Source: Hoyosella levis (GTDB lineage: Bacteria; Actinomycetota; Actinomycetes; Mycobacteriales; Mycobacteriaceae). From it: a stretch of 64,000 nt of DNA. Both the position numbers and the translations under genes were made by a program. The notes beneath the pieces were generated by a model that saw only the letters and a list, made by a program, of their open reading frames with translations, searched no databases and had not been told where the DNA came from. Shown one piece after another: positions 29,893 through 38,156 of this stretch (position 1 is its first letter; each line of letters starts with the position of its first letter). The DNA lies in contig NZ_BQYM01000003.1 in NCBI RefSeq assembly GCF_026008515.1, positions 62,001 through 126,000 on the forward strand. The letters are read 5' to 3'.

Positions 29893-30842
29893 GCCCGCTT
29901 GCGCTCCTCGTCCCGCAGCCCCCGCGCGAGCTCCGCCAGAGGCGGACGATCCTCGAGCTGCACCGGCTCGGTGCGCGACCGCAAGCCATCCGGGGACGGC
30001 ATGTACTGGGTCAGCGGAATGCCCGAGTCCGCGATGCCCAGCCGATCCAGCGCGGTCGCGAGGATCTGCCGGCTCATGAAGCCCAGATCGCTGAGTGGCC
30101 GATTGCGATGCTGCCTGACGCCCAGGTTGACCTGCGCGATGCCCGGCATGCCATGGCGCCGGTACGCATCCAGCAGGATGCCGATCTCCACCCCGTAGCC
30201 GGGTGCGAACGGGATCGCGGCAAGCAGGTCCCGGGTTCCGGCGTACTCGCCGCCAAGCGGCTGGAACACAGCGGCCAGCTCCGGGCGCAGCGCCGTCAGC
30301 AGGGGGCGTGCCACAAGCTCGGTGACCCGGCCGCCGCCATGCTGGTCCGCCCCGGCCCCATCGTGCAGTGGCCGCCGGTAGTAGCCCTTCACTAGCTCCA
30401 CGCCATGCCGCATCAGCAATGGGCCCACCAGGCCCGGCACGAACATCGGATCGGGATCGATCAGGTCCGAATCGATGAACACGATGAGATCGCCCCGGCT
30501 CGCTGCCACCCCGCGCCACAGCGCCTCGCCCTTGCCCGCGACGGGGACGACGCCTGGCAATGCCTCCTCGCGCGTGATGACCGTCGCGCCGGCGGCCCGT
30601 GCCCGGGCGGCCGTGGCATCGGTGCAGCCGGAATCCAGCACGATCAGCTCATCGACCAGCGATCCCAGTAGCGGGGAGATCGAGCTGACCACGGCGCCGA
30701 CGGTGGCTTCCTCGTCCAGCGCGGGCAGCACGACCGAGATGGTGCGGCCCCGCTTGGCGGACACCAGCTCGGGTATCGACCACGGGATGGAATCCCAGCT
30801 ATGCGTGCGCAGCCACTCGTGGCGCAGCGGAGTGATCGTCAC
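29889..30842 (-). CDS. gpgS: Glucosyl-3-phosphoglycerate synthase
   Basis: A 317-aa GT81-family transferase that makes glucosyl-3-phosphoglycerate from UDP-glucose and 3-phosphoglycerate, the first step to methylglucose lipopolysaccharides. VVLPALDEEATVG, the metal/UDP motif DSD (124-126) and VAGKGEALWRG agree with GpgS. The GTG start overlaps the folP2 stop (GTGA). Confidence 0.93.
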   Translation of the reverse strand: MTITPLRHEWLRTHSWDSIPWSIPELVSAKRGRTISVVLPALDEEATVGAVVSSISPLLGSLVDELIVLDSGCTDATAARARAAGATVITREEALPGVVPVAGKGEALWRGVAASRGDLIVFIDSDLIDPDPMFVPGLVGPLLMRHGVELVKGYYRRPLHDGAGADQHGGGRVTELVARPLLTALRPELAAVFQPLGGEYAGTRDLLAAIPFAPGYGVEIGILLDAYRRHGMPGIAQVNLGVRQHRNRPLSDLGFMSRQILATALDRLGIADSGIPLTQYMPSPDGLRSRTEPVQLEDRPPLAELARGLRDEERKRA

Positions 30843-31714
30843 GCCAGTCCCCTCACCGTGCGCGCGGGCTGCCGTGTACCTGCGATGGCGGCCACCATAT
30901 CGACCACGCGACGGGTCTGCGCCACCTCATGTACCCGGAAGACCCGGGCACCGGACCATGCGGCTACTGCAGTCGCGGCCAACGTGCCCTCCAATCGCTC
31001 CGTGAGGCTCGCATCAAGCGTTTCACCGATGAAATCCTTGTTGCTCAGCGCCATCAAGACAGGCCATGGAGTCTTCACGAGAACGTCTAGCCGACGCAAC
31101 AATGCGAGGCCGTGGAAAGTGTTCTTGCCGAAGTCATGCGTCGGATCGATGAGGATCCCGTCCGCGCGGACCCCAGCGCCGCTCGCCCGCTCCGCCGCGC
31201 GCTGGAGCTCTCCAGCGACGTCGCCGACGATATCGCGGTAGCGCACCCGATGCGGGCGCGTCCTCGGCTGTGCCCCGCCGGTGTGGGAGCAGACGATGCC
31301 CGCCCCGTGCTCCGCCGCGACATGCACCAGCTCGGGATCATGCCCGGCCCACGTGTCATTGATCAGATCGGCGCCGGACCCGCATGCCTCGCGCGCGACC
31401 TCCGACCGCCACGTATCGACACTGATGACGATTCCGGGATAGGCCGACCGCACGGCCTCCACGAAAGGCACCACCCGCCGCCGCTCCTCCGCGGCATCAA
31501 CAACGGAGCCAGGACCAGCCTTGACCCCACCGATATCGATGATGTCCGCGCCCTCGTCGACCGCGCGGTGCACCAGGCTCATCGCGGCGTCATCCCGGAA
31601 GTGGGCGCCGCGATCATAGAACGAGTCGGGCGTGCGGTTGACGATCGCCATGACCAGCGCCCGATCGTTGGCCACGGGACGGCCACACAGCGTCGACGCC
31701 TCACCGGTTTGCAT
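30839..31714 (-). CDS. folP2: Dihydropteroate synthase-like protein FolP2
   Basis: A 291-aa TIM-barrel protein of the DHPS family: MAIVNRTPDSFYDRG, GADIIDIGGVKAGPG, VISVDTWRSEVA and LIDPTHDFGKNT are visible. The place beside gpgS identifies the FolP2 paralogue, whose M. tuberculosis counterpart lacks DHPS activity. It starts at an ATG just after GGGAGC. Its true role is unknown. Confidence 0.9.
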   Translation of the reverse strand: MQTGEASTLCGRPVANDRALVMAIVNRTPDSFYDRGAHFRDDAAMSLVHRAVDEGADIIDIGGVKAGPGSVVDAAEERRRVVPFVEAVRSAYPGIVISVDTWRSEVAREACGSGADLINDTWAGHDPELVHVAAEHGAGIVCSHTGGAQPRTRPHRVRYRDIVGDVAGELQRAAERASGAGVRADGILIDPTHDFGKNTFHGLALLRRLDVLVKTPWPVLMALSNKDFIGETLDASLTERLEGTLAATAVAAWSGARVFRVHEVAQTRRVVDMVAAIAGTRQPARTVRGLA

Positions 31715-31795
31715 GCTCCCATCGTGGCACGATCTCCGCGCGGCAGCCGTACCCGCAGGTGAACAGCTCTCCGCAGTAGTCGAGAAGCGCAGTGC

Positions 31796-32347
31796 TCAGG
31801 AACCGCAGCGGTCCAGCGCCTCGCCCAGCGACCGGACACGGGAGATCCGCGCGAGCGCCGCGTCCCCGACGAATCCAGTCGGCCGCAATGACTCAAGCCA
31901 GTCGAAGAAACCGTCATAATGACCACCCGGATCAAGGATGACAACAGGCTTGTCATGCATTCCGAGATAACCCGCTGTCCACGCCTCCGTGAACTCCTCC
32001 AGCGTGCCGATCCCGCCCGGCAGCACCAGGAAGGCATCCGCGCGCTGCTCCATATGCTTCTTGCGCTGGCGCATGGTATCGGTGACGATCAGCTCATCCG
32101 CCTCGGTATCCGCCACCTCGCGGTGCACCAGCGCCTTGGGGATGACACCCACCGTCCACGCCCCCGCGGCACGGGCCGCCGTGGCGACAGCCCCCATCAT
32201 CGATACATTGCCGCCACCGGAGACCAGGCCCCAGCCACGGTCACCGAGCGCCTCGCCCACTTCGGACGCGAGCTGCAGATGCTCGTCGGGAACCGGGCCC
32301 GACGCGCAATACACAGCGACCATGCGCTGGCCGCGCGCCCCGCTCAC
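31796..32347 (-). CDS. LOG-family nucleoside 5'-monophosphate phosphoribohydrolase
   Basis: A 183-aa protein of the TIGR00730/LOG group, known as cytokinin-activating enzymes that release the base from nucleotide monophosphates. GLVSGGGNVSMMGAVA, MRQRKKHM and LPGGIGTLEEF are the signature motifs. The GTG start overlaps the upstream paralogue by 4 bp. It corresponds to Rv1205. Confidence 0.9.
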   Translation of the reverse strand: MSGARGQRMVAVYCASGPVPDEHLQLASEVGEALGDRGWGLVSGGGNVSMMGAVATAARAAGAWTVGVIPKALVHREVADTEADELIVTDTMRQRKKHMEQRADAFLVLPGGIGTLEEFTEAWTAGYLGMHDKPVVILDPGGHYDGFFDWLESLRPTGFVGDAALARISRVRSLGEALDRCGS

Positions 32348-33186
32348 GGGACGGGCCTGTCCGCTGTGCGCGGGTCTGGTATGCCCGCTGCGCGCGGGGC
32401 AGCAAGCGCCTCCAGGATGTGGTCCTGCGCCGCGTCAATGATCTCGATCGCCTCGGCGACGCTGTCGGTGACATGGATCAGGTCCACATCGCGGGGCGAG
32501 ATCTTGCCGTTCTCGAGCAGCTGGTCCTTGATCCACTGGACCAGCCCGCCCCAGAAGCGAGTGCCGAACAGGATGATCGGGAACCGGGTGACCTTGCGGG
32601 TCTGCACGAGCGTGAGCGCCTCGAAGAGCTCATCGAGCGTGCCGAAGCCCCCCGGCAGGCAGATGAACGCCTGCGCGTACTTGACGAACATCGTCTTGCG
32701 GACGAAGAAGTAGCGGAAATCGATACCGAGGTCCACCCAGTCGTTGAGCCCCTGCTCGAACGGCAGCTCGATGCCCAGTCCGATCGAGAGGCCGCCGGAC
32801 TCGCTCGCGCCCTTGTTCGCGCCCTCCATCACGCCGGGCCCTCCACCGGTGATCACGGCGTATCCCGCCCCGACGAGGGCGGCGCCGATCTGCCGGGCGG
32901 ACTCGTAGTCGCCGGTGCCCGGTGCGGTGCGCGCCGAGCCGAACACCGAGACGGCCCGGGGTACCTCGGCGAGCGCGCCGAAGCCTTCCACGAACTCGGC
33001 CTGGATCCGCATCACCCGCCAGGGATCGGTGTGCACCCAGTCGCTGGGGCCACGCCGATCGAGCAGGCGCTGATCGGTGGTGGAGTCGTCGCAGTCGATG
33101 TCCCGGCGCAGCCGGACGGGCCCGCGCTGCTGGTCCCATGTGTGGCGGGCGTGGTGGTCGTCATCTCGCGTGTCGTCGGGCGCCAT
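32344..33186 (-). CDS. LOG-family protein with N-terminal extension
   Basis: A 280-aa relative of the gene just downstream. It has a roughly 70-aa polar extension, then SVFGSARTAP, VITGGGPGVMEGANKGA, RKTMFVKYAQAF and LPGGFGTLDELFE. Tandem LOG genes of two sizes are seen in mycobacteria. The promoter and start suggest a leaderless mRNA. The substrate may be another purine nucleotide; not known. Confidence 0.88.
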   Translation of the reverse strand: MAPDDTRDDDHHARHTWDQQRGPVRLRRDIDCDDSTTDQRLLDRRGPSDWVHTDPWRVMRIQAEFVEGFGALAEVPRAVSVFGSARTAPGTGDYESARQIGAALVGAGYAVITGGGPGVMEGANKGASESGGLSIGLGIELPFEQGLNDWVDLGIDFRYFFVRKTMFVKYAQAFICLPGGFGTLDELFEALTLVQTRKVTRFPIILFGTRFWGGLVQWIKDQLLENGKISPRDVDLIHVTDSVAEAIEIIDAAQDHILEALAAPRAAGIPDPRTADRPVP

Positions 33187-33192
33187 GCGGCG

Positions 33193-33221
33193 AGAGTATC
33201 GGGACTGGCATCGGCGCTCAA
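33193..33221 (-). promoter_or_regulatory. Promoter of the two LOG genes
   Basis: On the minus strand TTGAGC (33216-33221) and TACTCT (33193-33198) are 17 nt apart. The -10 ends 6 nt before the ATG at 33186, so the transcript is expected to begin at or next to the start codon. This is one of the best promoter matches in the window. Confidence 0.6.
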
Positions 33222-33273
33222 CAGCGGGGATCCCCGGCAGCGATCACGTGGCAGGGGTACCCGGTGGCGATGG

Positions 33274-33711
33274 TCAGTGGCCGGGGCCAGTGCGCTCGAG
33301 GTGGGCGATGAGGGCGAGCAGGTGGCGGCGAAGCTCTGTCTGGTCATCGAGGCCCGCGATCAGCCGTGGGTCGCTGCTCTCCTGCTGCACGATTGCCTCG
33401 TACCGCTGGCGCCCGGTATCGGTGATGCGCACCTCGGTGCGCCGCTGGTCGACAGGGTCGCGGTGGCGGGTGACGCAGCCGAGCTCGGCAAGCCTGTCGA
33501 GGGTGCGGCTCATGGTCTGGTCGGTGACGCGGCAGCGGCGTGCTATCTCGCGCTGGTACTGCGGCTCGCCAGCGAGGCAGTGCAGCGCGATGAGCCCGGC
33601 ATGGGTGAGGCCGTGCTCGGCAAGCACTTGCTCCCACGCATGCTCGAGGCGGCGCGCGGCGACGGAGAGCAGCCGACCTGTGGGCCAGTCGGCGAGGTCG
33701 TCGTCATTCAT
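33274..33711 (-). CDS. MarR-family transcriptional regulator
   Basis: A 145-aa winged-helix protein. The DNA-binding part reads QREIARRCRVTDQTMSRTLDRL (helices 3-4), followed by a wing with RHRDPVDQRRTEVRIT, typical of MarR. A GGGGAGG ribosome site precedes the ATG. It is divergent from an MMPL exporter gene and a perfect palindrome lies between, so it probably represses itself and the exporter. Confidence 0.92.
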   Translation of the reverse strand: MNDDDLADWPTGRLLSVAARRLEHAWEQVLAEHGLTHAGLIALHCLAGEPQYQREIARRCRVTDQTMSRTLDRLAELGCVTRHRDPVDQRRTEVRITDTGRQRYEAIVQQESSDPRLIAGLDDQTELRRHLLALIAHLERTGPGH

Positions 33712-33728
33712 CTCGCACCTCCCCGTGC

Positions 33729-33750
33729 ATTGTTCAGCTTACTGAACAAT
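33729..33750. promoter_or_regulatory. Perfect 9-bp palindrome, MarR operator
   Basis: ATTGTTCAG-CTTA-CTGAACAAT, 18 bp upstream of the marR ATG and 4-10 bp upstream of the exporter start. Size and AT-rich arms fit MarR-family operators. Binding by the adjacent regulator is inferred from position. Confidence 0.75.
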
Positions 33751-33759
33751 AATGTGATC

Positions 33760-35943
33760 ATGGCGCTCACCGACACCCCATCCCAAGACCCTCCCGGTCC
33801 CGATCCACGCAGCCCACGCGGCCGGAGCCGCGCGCGCTGGATCCTGCCCGCACTGCTCCTCATCGGCTGGCTCGCCCTCGGCGGCATTGCCGGCCCGTTC
33901 GCTGGCAAGCTTAGCGAGGTCCAGGTCAATGATTCCGCGGCCTTCCTGCCCGACTCCGCCGAGTCCACCGAGGTTCGGCAGCTCCAGGCCCTGTTCACCG
34001 ACAACAAGGCCCTGCCCGCGATCATCATCGCCGAGCGGGCCAGCGGCATAACCGGCGCGGACACGGCATTCCTCCAGGAAGCCACGGCCGGATCCGCGGA
34101 CCAGCCCGGCTACGCGGCACCCCCGTCGCCGCCGATCCCCTCGCAGGACGGCCAGGCCCTGCAGGTGCTCGTGCCGCTCGATACCAGCGTCGACGTCGCT
34201 GAGACCGTCGAGCAGATCCGCGACAACCTCGCCCGCGCGCCCGACGGGCTCGATGTCTTCGTCACCGGTCCTGGCGGACAAGCAGCCGACCTCGGCGAGG
34301 CATTCGCCGGAATCGATGGCCTGCTGCTCGGCGTCGCCGCCCTCGTCGTGGTCATCATCCTCATCATTGTCTACCGCAGCCCCTTGCTGCCCTTCATCGT
34401 GGTCACCAGCGCCATCCTCGCGCTGAGCCTCGCCAGCTTCCTCATCTACCTGCTCGCCGATGCGGGGACGCTCACCCTCAACGGGCAGAGCCAGGGCATC
34501 CTGTTCATCCTTGTCTTCGGCGCCGCCACTGACTACGCGCTCCTGCTCGTCGCCCGCTACCGGGAGGAGCTGCACCACAACGAGGACCGGTTCACCGCGA
34601 TGGCCCGGGCCTGGAAGGCAGCGCTGCCGCCGATCGCGGCTTCCGCGGGAACCGTCATCGCCGGCGTGCTCTGCCTCCTGCTCTCCGACCTGAACTCCAA
34701 CCAGGGCCTCGGGCCCGTCGCCGCGCTCGGCATCGTCGCCTCGTTCGTCGCCACCATGACATTCCTGGCAGCCGTGCTCGCGCTCCTTGGCCGTGCCGCG
34801 TTCTGGCCCTCCCGGCCACGACTCGAGCCCGCCGGGTCCGCGGCCAGCAACGACGATTCCCCCTCGGTGTGGGCGAAGCTGGCCCGACGCATCGAGGCTC
34901 GTCCACGCCGCTACTGGGTAGTGCCGCTGATCGGCCTGCTCGCGCTCGCCGCGTTCCTGCCCACCCTGCGCGCCGATGGCGTGGCGCAATCCGACTTCTT
35001 CCTGCTGCCGGTGGAGTCGAAGCAGGGCCAGGAGGTGCTCGAGCAGCACTTCGATGCCGGAACCGGATCGCCCGCCATCATCATCGCGAGCGCCGACGCC
35101 CTCGAGCCGGTGCTCGAGGCCACCCGCATCGACGGCGTCTCGGACGTCTCCGCCACGCCCGATCCCGCGACCGGGCAGCCCATGATCCGCGACGGGCTCG
35201 TGCGGATCGAGGCGACCCTCACCGACGCCGCGGACTCCGCGGCAGCCGAGAGCACCGTCCGTGACCTGCGGGCCGAGCTCTCGCGCGTGAACGGCGCGGA
35301 TGCGCTCGTGGGCGGGCAGACCGCGCTGCAGCTCGACACCAATGACACCTCCGCGCGCGATCGCACCGTCATCATCCCGATGGTGGTCCTCGTGGTGTTC
35401 GTCATCCTCGCGCTGCTGCTGCGCTCGCTGCTCACCCCGTTGTTCCTGATGGCCACGGTGGTGCTGTCGTTCGCGGCCACCCTGGGGGCGAGCGCCCTGG
35501 TGTTCAACCACCTGCTCGGCTTCCCGGGAGCCGACCCCTCCATCCCGCTGTTCGCGTTCGTGTTCCTCGTCGCGCTGGGCATCGACTACAACATCTTCCT
35601 CATGACCCGGGCACGAGAGGAAGCGGGCCGCATCGGCACCCGGGACGGAGTGCTGCGCGCGCTTGTGGTCACCGGTGGGGTCATCACCTCGGCCGGCATC
35701 GTGCTCGCCGCCACGTTCGCGGCGCTCGCGGTGATCCCGCTGCTGTTCCTCGCGCAGATCGCCTTCATCGTCGCGTTCGGCGTGCTGCTCGACGCGCTGA
35801 TCGTGCGCTCGCTGCTCGTGCCCGCGGTGGTCCGCGAGGCCGGGCCACGAATCTGGTGGCCTAGCTCGCCGGACAAGCACGGCGGCCGCCACCGCTACGA
35901 CAAGGAGAGCGAGCGGGTCACGGTCGATCAGCTGCTCAAGTAG
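33760..35943 (+). CDS. MMPL-family RND exporter
   Basis: A 727-aa membrane exporter with 11-12 transmembrane helices in two repeated halves, each with a large extracytoplasmic loop. The proton-relay Asp-Tyr pairs are visible in [17 protein letters not shown] and [16 protein letters not shown]. The family exports lipids or drugs. A divergent MarR gene suggests induction by a small molecule. The start may also be the GTG at 33754; no ribosome site is visible. The end overlaps dapE on the other strand by 16 bp. Confidence 0.92.
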   Translation: MALTDTPSQDPPGPDPRSPRGRSRARWILPALLLIGWLALGGIAGPFAGKLSEVQVNDSAAFLPDSAESTEVRQLQALFTDNKALPAIIIAERASGITGADTAFLQEATAGSADQPGYAAPPSPPIPSQDGQALQVLVPLDTSVDVAETVEQIRDNLARAPDGLDVFVTGPGGQAADLGEAFAGIDGLLLGVAALVVVIILIIVYRSPLLPFIVVTSAILALSLASFLIYLLADAGTLTLNGQSQGILFILVFGAATDYALLLVARYREELHHNEDRFTAMARAWKAALPPIAASAGTVIAGVLCLLLSDLNSNQGLGPVAALGIVASFVATMTFLAAVLALLGRAAFWPSRPRLEPAGSAASNDDSPSVWAKLARRIEARPRRYWVVPLIGLLALAAFLPTLRADGVAQSDFFLLPVESKQGQEVLEQHFDAGTGSPAIIIASADALEPVLEATRIDGVSDVSATPDPATGQPMIRDGLVRIEATLTDAADSAAAESTVRDLRAELSRVNGADALVGGQTALQLDTNDTSARDRTVIIPMVVLVVFVILALLLRSLLTPLFLMATVVLSFAATLGASALVFNHLLGFPGADPSIPLFAFVFLVALGIDYNIFLMTRAREEAGRIGTRDGVLRALVVTGGVITSAGIVLAATFAALAVIPLLFLAQIAFIVAFGVLLDALIVRSLLVPAVVREAGPRIWWPSSPDKHGGRHRYDKESERVTVDQLLK

Positions 35944-36992
35944 GCCCGCAGCGTCTCGGTCACATCCGTGATCTGGTGCACCGGCACATGCTCGTCGCGC
36001 CGGTGCGCCAGGTTCGGATCCCCCGGCCCGAGGTTGACCGCGGGCACGCCGAGCGCGGCGAAGCGGGACACATCGGTCCAGCCGTACTTGGCGCGCACCG
36101 AGCCCGCCGCGCGCACCAGCTCCGCCGCGGCCGGGTTCGACAGGCCCGGGAGGGCGCCTTGCGACAGGTCGGTGACCGTCCATTCCAGCTCGATGCCCTC
36201 GAACACCTCGCGCACATGGTCGAGGGCCTGCTCGCCGGATCGGTCCGGGGCAAACCGGAAGTTCACATCCACCGACGCCGCATCGGGGACAACGTTGCCG
36301 GCGACGCCGCCGTCGATGCGCACGGCCGACAAGCCCTCCCGATAGACGCAGCCATCGATGTCCACCGACCGCGGCTCGTACGCCGCGAGCCGCTCCAGCA
36401 CCGGGGCCAGGCGATGGATGGCGTTCTCCCCCATCCAGGCGCGCGCGGTGTGCGAGCGTGTGCCGGCCGCAGCGAGATTCACCCGCAGCGTGCCCTGGCA
36501 GCCCGCCTCGATCACTCCCGCGGTCGGCTCGCCAAGGATCGCGACGTCCGCCTCGAGCCACTCCGGCATCTCCCGCTCGATCCGCGCAAGGCCATTGTGC
36601 TCGGCGGCGATCTCCTCGCAGTCATAGAAGATCAGCGTGAGATCGAACCGCGGGTTCTCGAGGGTCGCGGCGAGGTGCAGGAACACCGCGTCGCCGGACT
36701 TCATGTCCACGGTGCCGCAGCCATGCAGGATGTCGCCCTCGCGGCGGGAGGGCACGTTGTCCGCGATCGGCACGGTATCGAGGTGACCCGCGAGGATGAC
36801 CCGCCGCTCCATGCCCCGGTTGGTCCGCGCGAGCACGACATTGCCCGAGCGCTCGATCTCGAAGTTGGGCGCCTGCTCGCGCAGCGCGATCTCCACCATG
36901 TCCGTGAGCCGCTTCTCGTGGTGCGACTCGCTGGGGACGTCTACGAGGGCCGCGGTGAGATCGATCGGGTCTGCGCGCAAGTCGAGGCTCAT
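35928..36992 (-). CDS. dapE: Succinyl-diaminopimelate desuccinylase
   Basis: A 354-aa M20 metallohydrolase that removes succinate from N-succinyl-L,L-DAP. Metal ligands and catalytic residues are visible: GHLDTVP (H70, D72), GTVDMKSGD (D96) and [10 protein letters not shown] (E126, E127), plus a C-terminal His in [16 protein letters not shown]. It is divergent from dapD and supplies meso-DAP for cell wall and lysine. Confidence 0.94.
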   Translation of the reverse strand: MSLDLRADPIDLTAALVDVPSESHHEKRLTDMVEIALREQAPNFEIERSGNVVLARTNRGMERRVILAGHLDTVPIADNVPSRREGDILHGCGTVDMKSGDAVFLHLAATLENPRFDLTLIFYDCEEIAAEHNGLARIEREMPEWLEADVAILGEPTAGVIEAGCQGTLRVNLAAAGTRSHTARAWMGENAIHRLAPVLERLAAYEPRSVDIDGCVYREGLSAVRIDGGVAGNVVPDAASVDVNFRFAPDRSGEQALDHVREVFEGIELEWTVTDLSQGALPGLSNPAAAELVRAAGSVRAKYGWTDVSRFAALGVPAVNLGPGDPNLAHRRDEHVPVHQITDVTETLRAYLSS

Positions 36993-37094
36993 TTTTCCAG
37001 GTTAATCACACGTCCCGGGCCGTCTTGCGCGTTTGCTGCAACAGTGCGCCATCTCTCACCCGGGCGAGCCCGTGACCGTGGGCGCGCCGGACTG

Positions 37095-37100
37095 TAACCT
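37095..37100 (+). promoter_or_regulatory. -10 element of dapD (leaderless)
   Basis: TAACCT ends 8 nt before the GTG start of dapD, with no ribosome site between, so the dapD mRNA is probably leaderless. Confidence 0.45.
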
Positions 37101-37108
37101 GTGTCCTC

Positions 37109-38086
37109 GTGAGTACTCCAGTGAAATCCTCCACCGGCGCTCAAGCGGTCGGCATAGCCAGCATCACCAATGACGGTGCCGTGCTCGACACCTGGTTCCC
37201 TGAACCGACGCTCGGTGATTTCGGCCCGGCAGGCACCGAGGTGCTCAATACGGCCGACACCCCTTCCGAGCTGATCGGCCTCGTCGGAGCCGATGACGAC
37301 CGTGGCGTTCGCAAGGTCGCCGTGCGCACCACGCTCGCCGCGCTCAGCGACGCCCCCCTCGATGCCCATGACGTGTACCTGCGCCTGCACTTGCTCTCGC
37401 ACTGCATGGTTCCCCCGCACGGGCTGAGCCTCGAAGGCCAGTTCGGCATGCTCGCGAACGTGGTGTGGACCAACTATGGCCCCTGCGCGGTCGACGGATT
37501 CGAGAAGGTGCGCGCCCTGCTGCGCCGCCACGGACCCGTCACTGTGTATGGCATCGACAAGTTCCCCCGGATGGTCGACTACGTCGTGCCCCGCGGCGTG
37601 CGCATCGCTGACGCCGACCGCGTGCGGCTCGGCGCGCACCTCTCCCCCGGCACCACCGTGATGCACGAGGGATTCGTCAACTTCAACGCCGGAACGCTCG
37701 GCTCCTCCATGGTCGAGGGCCGCATCTCCGCCGGGGTCGTCGTGGGCGATGGCTCCGATGTCGGCGGCGGCGCCTCGATCATGGGCACCCTCTCCGGCGG
37801 CGGCAAGGAGACCATCGAGGTCGGCGAGCGCTGCCTGCTCGGCGCCAACGCCGGGCTTGGCATCTCCCTCGGCGACGACTGCGTCATCGAGGCCGGCCTC
37901 TACGTCACCGCCGGCACGAAGGTCACCGTGATCGCCGAGGGGCAGTCCACCACCATCAAGGCACGCGAGCTCAGCGGGCGCAATGGGCTGCTGTTCCGCC
38001 GCAACTCCGTCTCCGGCGCCGTCGAGGTAGTTCCCCGCGAGGGCACGGGCGTCGAGCTCAACGCCGCGCTCCACGCCAACGACTAG
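37109..38086 (+). CDS. dapD: Tetrahydrodipicolinate N-succinyltransferase
   Basis: A 325-aa trimeric left-handed beta-helix enzyme of the actinobacterial DapD type, transferring succinyl from succinyl-CoA to tetrahydrodipicolinate. The N-terminal domain is followed by hexapeptide repeats from about residue 165 (e.g. GVRIADADRVRLGAHLSPG, HEGFVNFNAGTLG, MVEGRISAGVVVGDGSDVGG ends the active-site loop). GTG start. Divergent dapE and the nearby dapC complete most of the succinylase branch. Confidence 0.95.
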   Translation: MSTPVKSSTGAQAVGIASITNDGAVLDTWFPEPTLGDFGPAGTEVLNTADTPSELIGLVGADDDRGVRKVAVRTTLAALSDAPLDAHDVYLRLHLLSHCMVPPHGLSLEGQFGMLANVVWTNYGPCAVDGFEKVRALLRRHGPVTVYGIDKFPRMVDYVVPRGVRIADADRVRLGAHLSPGTTVMHEGFVNFNAGTLGSSMVEGRISAGVVVGDGSDVGGGASIMGTLSGGGKETIEVGERCLLGANAGLGISLGDDCVIEAGLYVTAGTKVTVIAEGQSTTIKARELSGRNGLLFRRNSVSGAVEVVPREGTGVELNAALHAND

Positions 38087-38098
38087 CCACACCCCTCC

Positions 38099-38156
38099 GC
38101 ATCGCCCTGGACTCCCTTCCTCCAGCGAGCCACCGGCTGGAAGGCCAGGGCGATGC
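38099..38156 (+). promoter_or_regulatory. Hairpin that terminates dapD or hides the permease start site
   Basis: A perfect 12-bp outer stem (GCATCGCCCTGG with CCAGGGCGATGC) and an inner CCTTCC/GGAAGG stem. The right arm holds both the GGAAGG ribosome site (38139-38144) and the ATG (38153-38155) of the permease gene. It starts 13 bp after the dapD stop. It can be read as a terminator or as an RNA that blocks translation. Confidence 0.65.

Noticed and set aside
32419-33759. 447-codon upstream extension of the MMPL reading frame
   Set aside because: It runs antisense through the LOG and MarR genes and across a perfect operator. Homologous protein begins at about 33760.
33739-36561. A very long open frame antisense to the MMPL exporter and dapE
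   Set aside because: It is the mirror of two clear genes with intact motifs; its translation is Arg/Gly/Asp-rich low-complexity sequence with no family features. High GC opens such frames.
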